Source: Caenimonas aquaedulcis (lineage in GTDB: Bacteria; Pseudomonadota; Gammaproteobacteria; Burkholderiales; Burkholderiaceae_C). From it: a stretch of 64,000 nucleotides of DNA. The position numbers and the translations under genes are program-made. This document shows, in pieces, positions 43,327-51,231 of this stretch. The notes beneath the pieces are model-generated. The model searched no databases. It saw only the letters and a list, made by a program, of their open reading frames with translations, and was not told the DNA's origin. Positions within the stretch are counted from its first letter, which is position 1. Each line of letters begins with the position of its first letter. The stretch lies in contig NZ_JADWYS010000001.1 in assembly GCF_015831345.1 (NCBI RefSeq), positions 4,244,618 to 4,308,617 on the forward strand, written 5' to 3'.

Positions 43327-44325
43327 TCACGCGGCGGGCAGCGACCGCACCTCGAGGTCGCGGACGCGCACGCCGTCCGCGACGAGCGAATACAGCTTGG
43401 CGAGAAACGCCTGGCCATAGGCGTTTCCGTGGTCGTAATAGCGCGGGTTCGGGCTCGGAATGTTGACGATCATCGGGCCGAACTGCTGGTTGCGCAGGAT
43501 CGCCTCCCGCCAGTCGAAGTGATGCCGCATGACAGTTTCAAGCGCCAGGTGGCTCGCCTCTTCACCTCGTGCGCCGCCGAGGCCCAACTGCGATCCCTTC
43601 GCCAGCGCGTAGCCGATCATCACCGTGGCGCTGGTATCCAGCAGCGAGTAGGAATCGTCGATGGTCGCGTGCCACGCGCCGTTGTACTGGCATTCGATCA
43701 GCCGCGCCGCCGTCTTCTCGTACAGCGCGACCAGCTCGGCGTCCCAATCCTGCCGGGGAATCACCTCCAGCGTGTCGACGACCCCCGCCATCCACCAGCC
43801 ATTGGCGCGACCCCACGCCGTCCCGTCGATCCACAGGTCGAGCTCGACGTAGCTCTCGTCCGGGGGAACGGAGGCATTGAACACATGGCGCATGAGCCCG
43901 TCGGGCTGCGCAAGGATGCGGTGAAAGCCCTTCAGCTCCGCTGCGGCGAAGCCCCAGCGGCCGAGGATCGCCTGCGACGGCGGAACCATGTACGCGGTAT
44001 CGGCGAACACCCACCCGGATGTGCTGCGGGCCGTGGTGTGCTGCGTGACGCCGCCGGCGGCGACGCGTTCACGGTCGAATGCATCCCCGGCGGCCCTTGC
44101 TTCCTTCACCTTGCCGGCAAGCACCAAGGGCCGGATGCGCGATGAGCTGTCGGCGACGTTCGGGTGTGTGATCACCGGTCCAGCCAGCACTTCAGCGACT
44201 CGCTCCTGGAAGCCGGAGCGCAGCCCCGACAGGTGCATCGCATTCAGCAGGGCGGAATGCTTGCCGCCGGAGTTCACGCCGCGCCAGCCGTGATCCACGA
44301 TCCGCTTGACGATTCCATCACTCAT
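43327..44325 (-). CDS. GH88/GH105-like unsaturated-glycoside hydrolase, cytoplasmic
   Basis: A 332-aa alpha/alpha-barrel protein. Recognisable GH88/105 landmarks: VFADTAYMVPP (Asp109, candidate catalytic acid), WGRANGWWMAGVVDTLE (Arg173 and Trp177, matching the Arg/Trp of the RGNGW motif in YteR), GAWHATIDD and LDTSATVMIGYAL. Known members hydrate the vinyl-ether bond of 4,5-unsaturated uronyl sugars. No signal peptide, so it acts inside the cell. A GGAGGG ribosome site precedes the start. Finding it in an acyl-CoA operon, 11 bp before an acyl-CoA dehydrogenase, is unusual; its substrate may not be a classical pectin fragment. Confidence 0.8.
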   Translation of the reverse strand: MSDGIVKRIVDHGWRGVNSGGKHSALLNAMHLSGLRSGFQERVAEVLAGPVITHPNVADSSSRIRPLVLAGKVKEARAAGDAFDRERVAAGGVTQHTTARSTSGWVFADTAYMVPPSQAILGRWGFAAAELKGFHRILAQPDGLMRHVFNASVPPDESYVELDLWIDGTAWGRANGWWMAGVVDTLEVIPRQDWDAELVALYEKTAARLIECQYNGAWHATIDDSYSLLDTSATVMIGYALAKGSQLGLGGARGEEASHLALETVMRHHFDWREAILRNQQFGPMIVNIPSPNPRYYDHGNAYGQAFLAKLYSLVADGVRVRDLEVRSLPAA

Positions 44326-44370
44326 TCCGAGCCCTCCATGTTCATCGAATTCGACCAGTTGGAATTGTAT

Positions 44371-44426
44371 GGGAGAATTTGGTGGAATCGACGGCGTTTT
44401 ATTGACTGCCAGATCAAAATCTACCA
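44371..44426 (+). promoter_or_regulatory. Divergent regulatory region with paired DeoR-type boxes (copy 3)
   Basis: GGGAGAATTTGGTGG (44371-44385) and TCAAAATCTACCA (44414-44426) repeat the pair seen at 40662-40707, spaced about one helical turn further apart. -35 TTGACT (44402-44407), 17-bp spacer and -10 CATACT serve the AMACR operon. The GH88/105 operon starts on the other side of this region. Confidence 0.55.
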
Positions 44427-44457
44427 TACTGCATCAAACATCTGGAGACGCAGCAGC

Positions 44458-45612
44458 ATGAAGTCAGGCCCGTTGGTGGGGGTCCGCATCGTTGAATTCG
44501 GCGGCATCGGGCCGGGGCCCATGTGCGCCATGCTGCTCGCCGACCTGGGCGCGGACATCATCCGCATCGACCGCCCGTCGCCTCATGGCCTTGGAACGCC
44601 GCGTCCTGATCGCTTCAACATCCTCAAGCGAAATCGCCCCTCGGTCGGCATCGACCTGAAATGCGCGCAGGGCGTGGAACTCGCGCTCTCGTTGATCGAC
44701 ACTGCGGATGCGCTGATCGACGTCTACCGGCCCGGCACGATGGAGCGCATGGGCCTCGGCCCGGGCATATGCATCGAACGCAACCCGAAGCTCGTGTATG
44801 GGCGCATGACGGGTTGGGGCCAGGACGGCCCACTGGCGCAGGCCGCTGGCCACGACATCAACTACATCGCGTTGAGCGGTGTGCTGCACTCCATCGGGCG
44901 CGAGGGGCAGCCACCGACTCCACCGCTCGTGCTCACCGGCGACTTCGGGGGCGGTGCGATGTACCTCGCACTGGGCATCCTCAGCGGCATCATCGAGGCG
45001 CGGTCCTCGGGACGCGGCCAGGTCGTGGATGCTTCCATGGTCGACGGCAGCGCGCTGCTGATGACCGACTACTACGGCCGGCGCGCCGCCGGTCTGCACA
45101 ACGACGAGCGCGGCACCAACGTCACCGACGGCGGGGCGTGGTACTTCAACACCTACCGCTGTTCCGACGGCAAATACGTGTCCATTGCCCCGGTGGAATC
45201 GAAGTTCCGCGACGAACTGCTCCGAATGCTCGGACTGGACCGTCGCAAGCCGGGGCTCGACGAAATCACGGATCGCGAGGCGCGCGAGGCGGTGCAGTCC
45301 GTCTTCATCACCCGAACCCGTGAAGACTGGTGCGCGCTGCTCGAAGGAACCGATGCGTGCTTCGCGCCCGTCCTCGACCTCGGCGAAGCGCCCCTGCATC
45401 CGCACAACCGCGCGCGGGGAACGTTCGTGGAGGTCGATGGCGTCGTTCAGCCTGCCCCCGCGCCACGCTTCAGCCGCACGCCCAGCAACGTACCCACCAA
45501 ACCCGACGTTCCCGGCCAAAGCACGAGCACGGCGCTCGCCGAGTGGGGCATCGATCCCGCGCGGATCGATGCGCTCGCCCGTGATGGAGTGATCGGCGCG
45601 CGGCCTGCCTAG
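44458..45612 (+). CDS. Alpha-methylacyl-CoA racemase-like member of the CaiB/BaiF family
   Basis: A 384-aa CaiB-fold protein. AMACR triad present: His132 (GHDINYIALSG), Asp162 (LTGDFGGG) and Glu247 (VESKF). Clear paralogue of the gene at 24395. It would epimerise a 2-methylacyl-CoA, though CoA transfer cannot be excluded. First gene of the operon racemase-RraA-Bug-CoA-transferase under a DeoR-type box. Confidence 0.83.
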   Translation: MKSGPLVGVRIVEFGGIGPGPMCAMLLADLGADIIRIDRPSPHGLGTPRPDRFNILKRNRPSVGIDLKCAQGVELALSLIDTADALIDVYRPGTMERMGLGPGICIERNPKLVYGRMTGWGQDGPLAQAAGHDINYIALSGVLHSIGREGQPPTPPLVLTGDFGGGAMYLALGILSGIIEARSSGRGQVVDASMVDGSALLMTDYYGRRAAGLHNDERGTNVTDGGAWYFNTYRCSDGKYVSIAPVESKFRDELLRMLGLDRRKPGLDEITDREAREAVQSVFITRTREDWCALLEGTDACFAPVLDLGEAPLHPHNRARGTFVEVDGVVQPAPAPRFSRTPSNVPTKPDVPGQSTSTALAEWGIDPARIDALARDGVIGARPA

Positions 45613-45637
45613 CAATTCTTACCCGTCAAGGAAACCA

Positions 45638-46309
45638 ATGGACAACCTCAAAGGACTCGGACTTCGCATCAATCCGGAGTGGCCCCGGGTCGACCGCCAG
45701 CTTGTCGAGCGCTTCCGCGCGATTCCGGCAGCGGTCGTCGGTGACGCGGCGCAGCGCCTGCAAGCCTTAGGCGGCGGCTTCAACGCCTACGGAGGGCGCA
45801 AGAAATTCGCGGGACCCGCTTTCACCGTTCGCGTGCGCCCGGGCGACAACCTCTTTGTCCATCGCGCACTCGACATGGCGAAGCCGGGCGATGTGATCGT
45901 CGTGGAGGCGGGCGCGGCGCTCAACACCGCCATCGTCGGCGCAATGATGTCGCGCTATGCGAAGACCCGCGGCATCGAGGCGCTGGTCATCGACGGCGCG
46001 ATCCGCGATGTCGACGAACTCGAGGCCATGGACTTCGCCGTGGTCGCGCGCGGCGCGACTCCCAACGGGCCACACAAAAGCGGACCCGGCGAAATCGGGT
46101 TCCCCATCGCGGTCTCGAGTCTTTCCATCGCCCCTGGCGATCTCGTGATGGGCGACCGTGACGGAGTGATCGTGGTGCCGCGCGACAGTGCCGACGCGCT
46201 GGTGGAAATCGCAGAAGCACGCCATCGTGCGGAGCAGGTGCTCGAGCGCGACATCGAAGCCGGGAAATGGGATCGCACTTTCGTCGAGGCTGCCCTGCGC
46301 AAGCTTTGA
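45638..46309 (+). CDS. RraA-family aldolase/lyase (4-hydroxy-4-methyl-2-oxoglutarate aldolase-like)
   Basis: A 223-aa RraA-fold protein. Active-site landmarks: VGDAAQRLQALGGG, GDVIVVEAGAALNTAIVGAMM, and VIDGAIRDVDELEAM with the substrate Arg and metal Asp. Enzymes of this group cleave 4-hydroxy-2-oxo acids or decarboxylate oxaloacetate; an RNase E inhibitor role applies only to some members. The position between a racemase and a Bug receptor points to a catabolic carbon-carbon lyase. Confidence 0.87.
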   Translation: MDNLKGLGLRINPEWPRVDRQLVERFRAIPAAVVGDAAQRLQALGGGFNAYGGRKKFAGPAFTVRVRPGDNLFVHRALDMAKPGDVIVVEAGAALNTAIVGAMMSRYAKTRGIEALVIDGAIRDVDELEAMDFAVVARGATPNGPHKSGPGEIGFPIAVSSLSIAPGDLVMGDRDGVIVVPRDSADALVEIAEARHRAEQVLERDIEAGKWDRTFVEAALRKL

Positions 46310-46346
46310 CCGCGCGTCAATCAACTCGTCACCTACAGGAGTATCC

Positions 46347-47312
46347 ATGAACCGAGTTCGCAGAACCCTCGTCCTCGCGGCCACCGCGCTTGCCCTGTCC
46401 GGCACGGCGTTTGCGCAGGCCTGGCCCAGCAAACCGATCACGCTGGTGGTGCCCTATGCGACCGGCGGCGCGACGGACATCATGGCCCGCCTCGTGGCCG
46501 ACCGGCTGCGCGAGGTCCTGGGCCAACCGATCATCGTCGAGAACAGGGGGGGTGCCGCGGCCAACATCGGCGCCGCGTATGCCGCCAAGGCTGCGCCGGA
46601 CGGGTACACACTCCTCATGGTGACGAATGCCCATGCGACGAACCAGGCGCTGTACAAGAACCTGCAGTACGACCTCGAGAAGGATTTCACCCCCATCAGT
46701 CCGGTGGCCACGATTCCGAACATCCTTGTCGTGGGCAACGACGTGCCGGCGAAGGACCTGCGCGAATTCATCGGCCTGGCGCGAAATGCCAACCCCGCGA
46801 TCAACTACGCATCGGGCGGCAGCGGCACATCCCAGCACCTCGCCGGCGCGCTGTTCAACAGCATGGCGCACGGAAAGATGGTGCACGTTCCCTACAAGCA
46901 AGGCAGTGCGGCCATCGTGGACGTTGTCGGCTCGCGCGTGGAGGCCTACTTCGGCGGCATCTCGGAAGTGGCGTCGCTCATCGACTCCGGGAAGCTTCGT
47001 GCGCTCGGTGTGACCACGGCGACTCGCAGCCCCAGATATCCCAACCTGCCTGCCATCTCGGAAGTGGTTCCCGGCTACGAGATCCGTATCTGGATGGGGC
47101 TTGTCACCCGGGCCGGCTCCCCGCCGGAAGCGATCGCGCGCGTGAACGCGGCCATGAAGACGATCCTGGCCGAGCCCGAGGTGCGCCGCAAGCTCGGCGA
47201 GCTCGGCGCGGTCCCGCTGGTCTCCACCCCCGAGGAGTTCGGAACGTTCGTCAGGAAGGAAGTCACGGACCTCGGCAAAGTGGTGCAGCTTTCCGGCGCG
47301 AAGGTGGAATGA
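46347..47312 (+). CDS. Bug-family tripartite tricarboxylate transporter receptor
   Basis: A 321-aa periplasmic binding protein: signal peptide (RRTLVLAATALALSGTAFAQA), core WPSKPITLVVPYATGGATDIMAR, ADGYTLL-like DGYTLLMVT and HVPYKQGSA. Ribosome site CAGGAGT. It ends in an ATGA overlap with the CoA-transferase gene. Second Bug of the DeoR cluster. Confidence 0.93.
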   Translation: MNRVRRTLVLAATALALSGTAFAQAWPSKPITLVVPYATGGATDIMARLVADRLREVLGQPIIVENRGGAAANIGAAYAAKAAPDGYTLLMVTNAHATNQALYKNLQYDLEKDFTPISPVATIPNILVVGNDVPAKDLREFIGLARNANPAINYASGGSGTSQHLAGALFNSMAHGKMVHVPYKQGSAAIVDVVGSRVEAYFGGISEVASLIDSGKLRALGVTTATRSPRYPNLPAISEVVPGYEIRIWMGLVTRAGSPPEAIARVNAAMKTILAEPEVRRKLGELGAVPLVSTPEEFGTFVRKEVTDLGKVVQLSGAKVE

Positions 47313-48892
47313 AGCCGGACCGCGCCAAAGGCCCCCGCTTCACGACAGCCGCGGAGGCCGCGGCGGCGGTGCCGTCAGGCGCCTGCGTCGTGCTGGGCGG
47401 CATGGTGTCCATGGCGGTGCCGGAGGCCGTGTTGAGAGCTCTGGGAGAGCGTTTTGTCGCCGAGGCGGCGCCACGCGAGCTGACGCTGCTGCTGCCCAAC
47501 CGGCAAGGCTGGAAGCCCGATCCACAAACCGGCCTCGATCACCTCGCCCACGAAGGGATGGTCAAGCGCGTCATCACGTCCACGTTCAGTCACCGCGATT
47601 CACCCCGCTTCGCCGGAATGGCGACCGCCGGAAAGTTCGAGGCGTACTCGTTCCCCATGGGTTGCCTCTTCCAGCTGCTGCGGGAACAGGCATCGGGTTC
47701 CCCGGGATTCGTGACCGAAGTAGGGCTCCACACCTACGCCGATCCGGGCGCGGTGGACGCGGGGAAGGTGGAGGTCAACGAGGCCACTCCTCCCAGCACC
47801 TACGCACGCCGCATGGAAATCGACGGCAAGCCTTACCTGTTCTACAAGACCTTCCCGATCGACGTCGCGATCATCCGCGGCACTGCAGCGGACGAGGACG
47901 GGAACATCTCGATGTCCGGCGAGCCCGTCGACGTGGGCATCAAATACCAGGCGATGGCCGCTCGCAACTCGGGCGGCCTCGTCATCGCTGTCGTGCGGCA
48001 GAAGGTGGCCAGTGGCACGCTGAACCCGCGGCTCGTCGCGGTGCCGGGCGCATGGGTGGATTACGTCGTGGTGGATCCCGAGGCGATCCAGACCCAGCTC
48101 GGGGGCCATGACCCGAGCCTGAGCGGGGAAGTGCGCACTGTCCGCAAACGGCTGGAGCCACTGCCCCTCGACGTGCGAAAGGTCGTCGCGCGCCGGGCTG
48201 CGATGGAGTTGAAGCCTGGCGACATCATCAACCTCGGCGTGGGCATGGCCTCCGGCATCCCGTCCGTCGTGGAGGAAATGCAGCTTGAGGGGCCGTACCA
48301 CTTCAGTACGGAGCATGGGGGCTTCGGCGGGACGCCGGCGATGGGGTCACCGGGCAGCACAGGCGCATTTGGCGCGCACTACAACGCGGATTGCATCCTC
48401 GACTCGACCGAAGTGTTCGACTTCTACCATGGTGGGGGCCTCGATGTCGCCGCACTCGGCTTCGCGGAAGTGGATGCACGCGGCAGCGTGAACGTCGGCC
48501 ACTTCGAAGGTAACCTGCGCGGGCCGGGCGGGTTCGTCGACATTACGCATCGGGCGCGCAAGATCCTGTTTTGCGGCGAACTGACGGCAGGCAAGTCCCA
48601 CCTGGAGGTGGTTACCGGAGCGGAAGGCGGCATCCGGGTCGTCAGCGACGGGCGTTTCAGAAAGTTCAAGGAGCGGGTCCAGCAGGTGAATTTCCATGGA
48701 CCCACCGCGCTCGCGAAGGGACAGGAGGTGTTGTACATCACGGAGCGGGCTGTGTTCCGATTGGTGGACGGCGGACTGGAACTGATCGAGCTCGCAAACG
48801 GCGTCGAGCTCGAGCAGGTGCGGTCAGCGGTTGGGTTCACATTCGAAGTCAGCAAGGCACTCAGACGCATGGATCGCGCGTTGTTCCGGTAG
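47309..48892 (+). CDS. Family I CoA-transferase, fused alpha-beta (YdiF/propionate CoA-transferase type)
   Basis: A 527-aa single-chain transferase. The alpha half begins RFTTAAEAAAAVPSGACVVLGGM and the beta half holds the catalytic Glu335 in FSTEHGGFGG with the glycine-rich VGMASGIPSVVEE ahead of it. Family enzymes exchange CoA between acyl groups such as acetyl, propionyl or acetoacetyl and a free acid through a glutamyl-CoA intermediate. It probably releases or primes acids in the DeoR pathway. Start ATGA-coupled to the Bug gene. Confidence 0.9.
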   Translation: MKPDRAKGPRFTTAAEAAAAVPSGACVVLGGMVSMAVPEAVLRALGERFVAEAAPRELTLLLPNRQGWKPDPQTGLDHLAHEGMVKRVITSTFSHRDSPRFAGMATAGKFEAYSFPMGCLFQLLREQASGSPGFVTEVGLHTYADPGAVDAGKVEVNEATPPSTYARRMEIDGKPYLFYKTFPIDVAIIRGTAADEDGNISMSGEPVDVGIKYQAMAARNSGGLVIAVVRQKVASGTLNPRLVAVPGAWVDYVVVDPEAIQTQLGGHDPSLSGEVRTVRKRLEPLPLDVRKVVARRAAMELKPGDIINLGVGMASGIPSVVEEMQLEGPYHFSTEHGGFGGTPAMGSPGSTGAFGAHYNADCILDSTEVFDFYHGGGLDVAALGFAEVDARGSVNVGHFEGNLRGPGGFVDITHRARKILFCGELTAGKSHLEVVTGAEGGIRVVSDGRFRKFKERVQQVNFHGPTALAKGQEVLYITERAVFRLVDGGLELIELANGVELEQVRSAVGFTFEVSKALRRMDRALFR

Positions 48893-49223
48893 CGGTAATC
48901 GACGAAGCGGGATGCCTGAGGCGTGTCGCGCGCGGTTCGACCGAGCGAGGGGCGGCAGGATTCTCAACTGTTTGCCGGCTGCTTTGGGTCGGAGGCAGCC
49001 ACTACGTTCGCGGGCGCCGCTCCGAGGCGGTGACAGGCGAGGGCTGCTTTCGGCCACAAGCAGACGTTCTATTTGCCGTGGCCAATGTCCGACTCGGTGG
49101 CGCCAATAGAAGCTCGCGCTGCGAATTGCTGACGTCCATCCGACTTTCAGTTTGCCGTGCGCTTCCAACTTGGCGAGCATCACACCCGCCTCCAGCGCGA
49201 TAGCGCTGAGTAGTGAGCGTCGT
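48893..49223. other. 331-bp intergenic region, no gene supported; possible dispersed-repeat remnant
   Basis: No reading frame here has family-like sequence. CTGCTTTGGGTCG (48979-48991) recurs exactly at 52254-52266, also intergenic, and the segment around 49041-49095 looks like decayed conserved spacer sequence. It separates the DeoR catabolic block from the stress-type genes. Confidence 0.5.
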
Positions 49224-49451
49224 TCATTCCGGCTTCAGCACAAGTTGAATCAGCCGGCGAGAAAGAGGGGCAACCACGAGGACGACCGGGAACGCGACAA
49301 GCCACGCCGTCAGCCAGGATGTCATCCAGAGCGTCAAGAAACCTGGCGCTTGTCCCGGAGCTTTGAATGTTGCGATGCCTGAGACCACCCACGACATCAG
49401 TCCGGAGAGAACGGCACCGATCAAGACGGGTTCGAATTTTCGCGGGATCAT
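49224..49451 (-). CDS. DUF2798 small membrane protein
   Basis: A 75-aa protein with two transmembrane helices (LIGAVLSGLMSWVVSGIATF and WLTAWLVAFPVVLVVAPL), starting MIPRKFEP, typical of DUF2798. Function unknown. Its start overlaps the flavodoxin-like stop (ATGA). Third gene of the MerR-controlled operon. Confidence 0.8.
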   Translation of the reverse strand: MIPRKFEPVLIGAVLSGLMSWVVSGIATFKAPGQAPGFLTLWMTSWLTAWLVAFPVVLVVAPLSRRLIQLVLKPE

Positions 49452-50035
49452 CGCATCACCTCCGGTTGATCGGTGCATGTCATGCAGGCGAGCGCCTTGG
49501 CGACGTTCTTGCCGAACATGCGGGCCGTCTTTATGTCGCCAGGCACGAACGAATTTCCAGCCGCCGAGTGACCTGCCTGAGCCATCAGCCCCGACCATGA
49601 TCCCAGGCGATTAGCGGCCTCGTCATAGGGAGCCCCACTGTGCTGCTCGGGCAGTATCGCATTGCCTACCCAGAACATTCCGTGCTGCATGGCGAAGACG
49701 AACATCGACAGCAGTGTCGATTGCTTATCGCCCGACGGCAACGCCGACACAGTGAAGCCCGACGCAAGCTTGCCTTTGAGCGCGTGGGTTTTCCAGAGGC
49801 GGCCGGTGGCGTCCATGAAGGACTTGAACTGTCCTGACACGCCGCCAAGGTAAGTCGGCGAGCCGAAGATGAATCCGTCGAAGCCAAGAAGCCGCTCGGG
49901 CGAGGCGATCAGGTCTTCGGCCTGGAGCAATTCTGTTCGAACTCCGCTCACGCCCGCCGCTCCTTCGACGATGAACTGCGCAATTCGCTCCGTGTTGCCA
50001 TGGGCGCTGTGATAGATAACGGCGAGGTTTTTCAT
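49448..50035 (-). CDS. Flavodoxin-fold NAD(P)H:quinone oxidoreductase-like (WrbA-type) protein
   Basis: A 195-aa flavoprotein: FMN phosphate loop YHSAHGNTERIAQFI and FGSPTYLGGVSGQFKSFMD. The family reduces quinones by two electrons, avoiding semiquinone radicals. A C-terminal CMTC pair may be redox-active. Middle gene of the MerR-linked operon DUF2938-flavodoxin-DUF2798, which suggests a redox- or quinone-stress response. Confidence 0.88.
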   Translation of the reverse strand: MKNLAVIYHSAHGNTERIAQFIVEGAAGVSGVRTELLQAEDLIASPERLLGFDGFIFGSPTYLGGVSGQFKSFMDATGRLWKTHALKGKLASGFTVSALPSGDKQSTLLSMFVFAMQHGMFWVGNAILPEQHSGAPYDEAANRLGSWSGLMAQAGHSAAGNSFVPGDIKTARMFGKNVAKALACMTCTDQPEVMR

Positions 50036-50077
50036 TGTGTTTTCCTTTTCAGTTGTGGATCGATGTGTCGAGTCCTC

Positions 50078-50575
50078 TCATCGCGAGATCCAGGCGATGA
50101 GGAGGGCGGCTAAGTACAGGCCGAGGCCGAAGATGGAATGGTTCGCAAGGCTCCTCGCGCGGTTCTGCCCGGGCGAATTCGTCTTTGCGGACGCAATGCC
50201 GGCACCCATGGCAGGCTGCATGACAAGCCACGGGGCTAGGACAGTGAAGAGCCCGATGCACAGAGCGGGCGTCACCGTCGGAGATTCGGTCCATGCCATG
50301 CCCACAACGCCAACCAGGAGTCCGGCGAACGCGATGCCGGTCGCGTAGTGCACCAGCCAACCAAGCGCCAGTTCACCGCGTACTGGGCGCGCTGTGGCGA
50401 TCGCATCGTGGCGGAAGACGCCGCGCCCCCAGTGGCCGACCCAACGGCCTATCATGGCGAAATTCAGGGTTGGTACGCCGAGTCGCTGCAAGAGCAGCAG
50501 CCAGAGGTCCATGGTGGCCGTGGCGCCGACTCCGATGGAAGCGACTCTGGCGATGTCTTCGAGCAGGGTGTTCAT
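50078..50575 (-). CDS. DUF2938 membrane protein
   Basis: A 165-aa membrane protein with about four hydrophobic segments (HYATGIAFAGLLVGVVGMAW, ALCIGLFTVLAPWLVMQPAMG, LGLYLAALLIAW) and the DUF2938 pattern GVGATATMDLWLLLLQRLGVP and GWLVHYATGI. Function unknown. First gene downstream of the MerR-type promoter, 42 bp before the flavodoxin gene. Confidence 0.8.
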   Translation of the reverse strand: MNTLLEDIARVASIGVGATATMDLWLLLLQRLGVPTLNFAMIGRWVGHWGRGVFRHDAIATARPVRGELALGWLVHYATGIAFAGLLVGVVGMAWTESPTVTPALCIGLFTVLAPWLVMQPAMGAGIASAKTNSPGQNRARSLANHSIFGLGLYLAALLIAWISR

Positions 50576-50610
50576 GACTTTCCTTGTTGACTTGGAGTGG
50601 TATGGGCTTC

Positions 50611-50641
50611 ACTATGCAAGCTCAAGTCAGCTTGAGGTCAA
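50611..50641 (-). promoter_or_regulatory. MerR-type promoter with 19-bp spacer and central palindrome
   Basis: On the minus strand: -35 TTGACC (50641-50636), 19-bp spacer, -10 CATAGT (50616-50611). CTCAAG-TCAG-CTTGAG (50621-50636) fills the spacer. Over-long spacers with a central dyad are the mark of MerR-activated promoters, here driving the DUF2938 operon. Confidence 0.75.
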
Positions 50642-50652
50642 GAGGTTTTTTC

Positions 50653-51087
50653 ATGGACATCGGTGAAGTCGCTAAAAAATCCGGACTTTCTGCGTCTGCC
50701 CTACGGTTCTACGAAGAGAAGGGATTGATCGCATCAGTCGGGCGCGTCGGGTTGCGTCGCACTTTCGCCCCAACCGTGATGCACCAACTCTCGCTCATTG
50801 CGTTGGGCCGGGCCGCGGGCTTCTCGCTCGATGAGGTTGGAAGGATGTTCTCGGCCGACGGCCGCGCCACCATCGACCGCAAGTCTCTCGAAGGCAAGGC
50901 CGAAGAAATCGACGCAACGGTCAGGCGGTTGCAGGCACTGAGTAACGGGCTGCGCCATGCTGCAGTCTGCCCGGCAAGCAACCACTCGGAATGCCCGACC
51001 TTCCAGCGCCTCTTGCGTGCGGCTGTGGCCGGCAAGCTGACGCCACCACCCGGGAAGATCTTGGCGGCACGTAAGAGGGCGCGCTGA
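50653..51087 (+). CDS. MerR-family transcriptional regulator (SoxR-like)
   Basis: A 144-aa protein: MerR HTH (MDIGEVAKKSGLSASALRFYEEKGLI, then a wing), a dimerisation helix, and a C-terminal region with two Cys (VCPASNHSEC). True SoxR has four Cys for a 2Fe-2S cluster; only two are here, so sensing may use a metal, thiol or electrophile. The start at 50653 gives the standard N-terminus. Divergent from the DUF2938 operon it presumably activates. Confidence 0.9.
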   Translation: MDIGEVAKKSGLSASALRFYEEKGLIASVGRVGLRRTFAPTVMHQLSLIALGRAAGFSLDEVGRMFSADGRATIDRKSLEGKAEEIDATVRRLQALSNGLRHAAVCPASNHSECPTFQRLLRAAVAGKLTPPPGKILAARKRAR

Positions 51088-51231
51088 AGGCAGGGGCGCA
51101 AGCCGCGTCAACTCGCCGTCTTCCGCCAACGCTTCGCGACTTGAATCTGCATTTCATCGCAAAGGGCTAGACCCATCGCCGGGCTGGGGAGAGTATCGGC
51201 CACCTGATCTCAACCCCACGGACCCACACCC

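Noticed and set aside
48571..49203. Open frame running from the CoA-transferase gene into the spacer
   Set aside because: Most of it overlaps the CoA-transferase in another frame, and the rest has no recognisable protein character.
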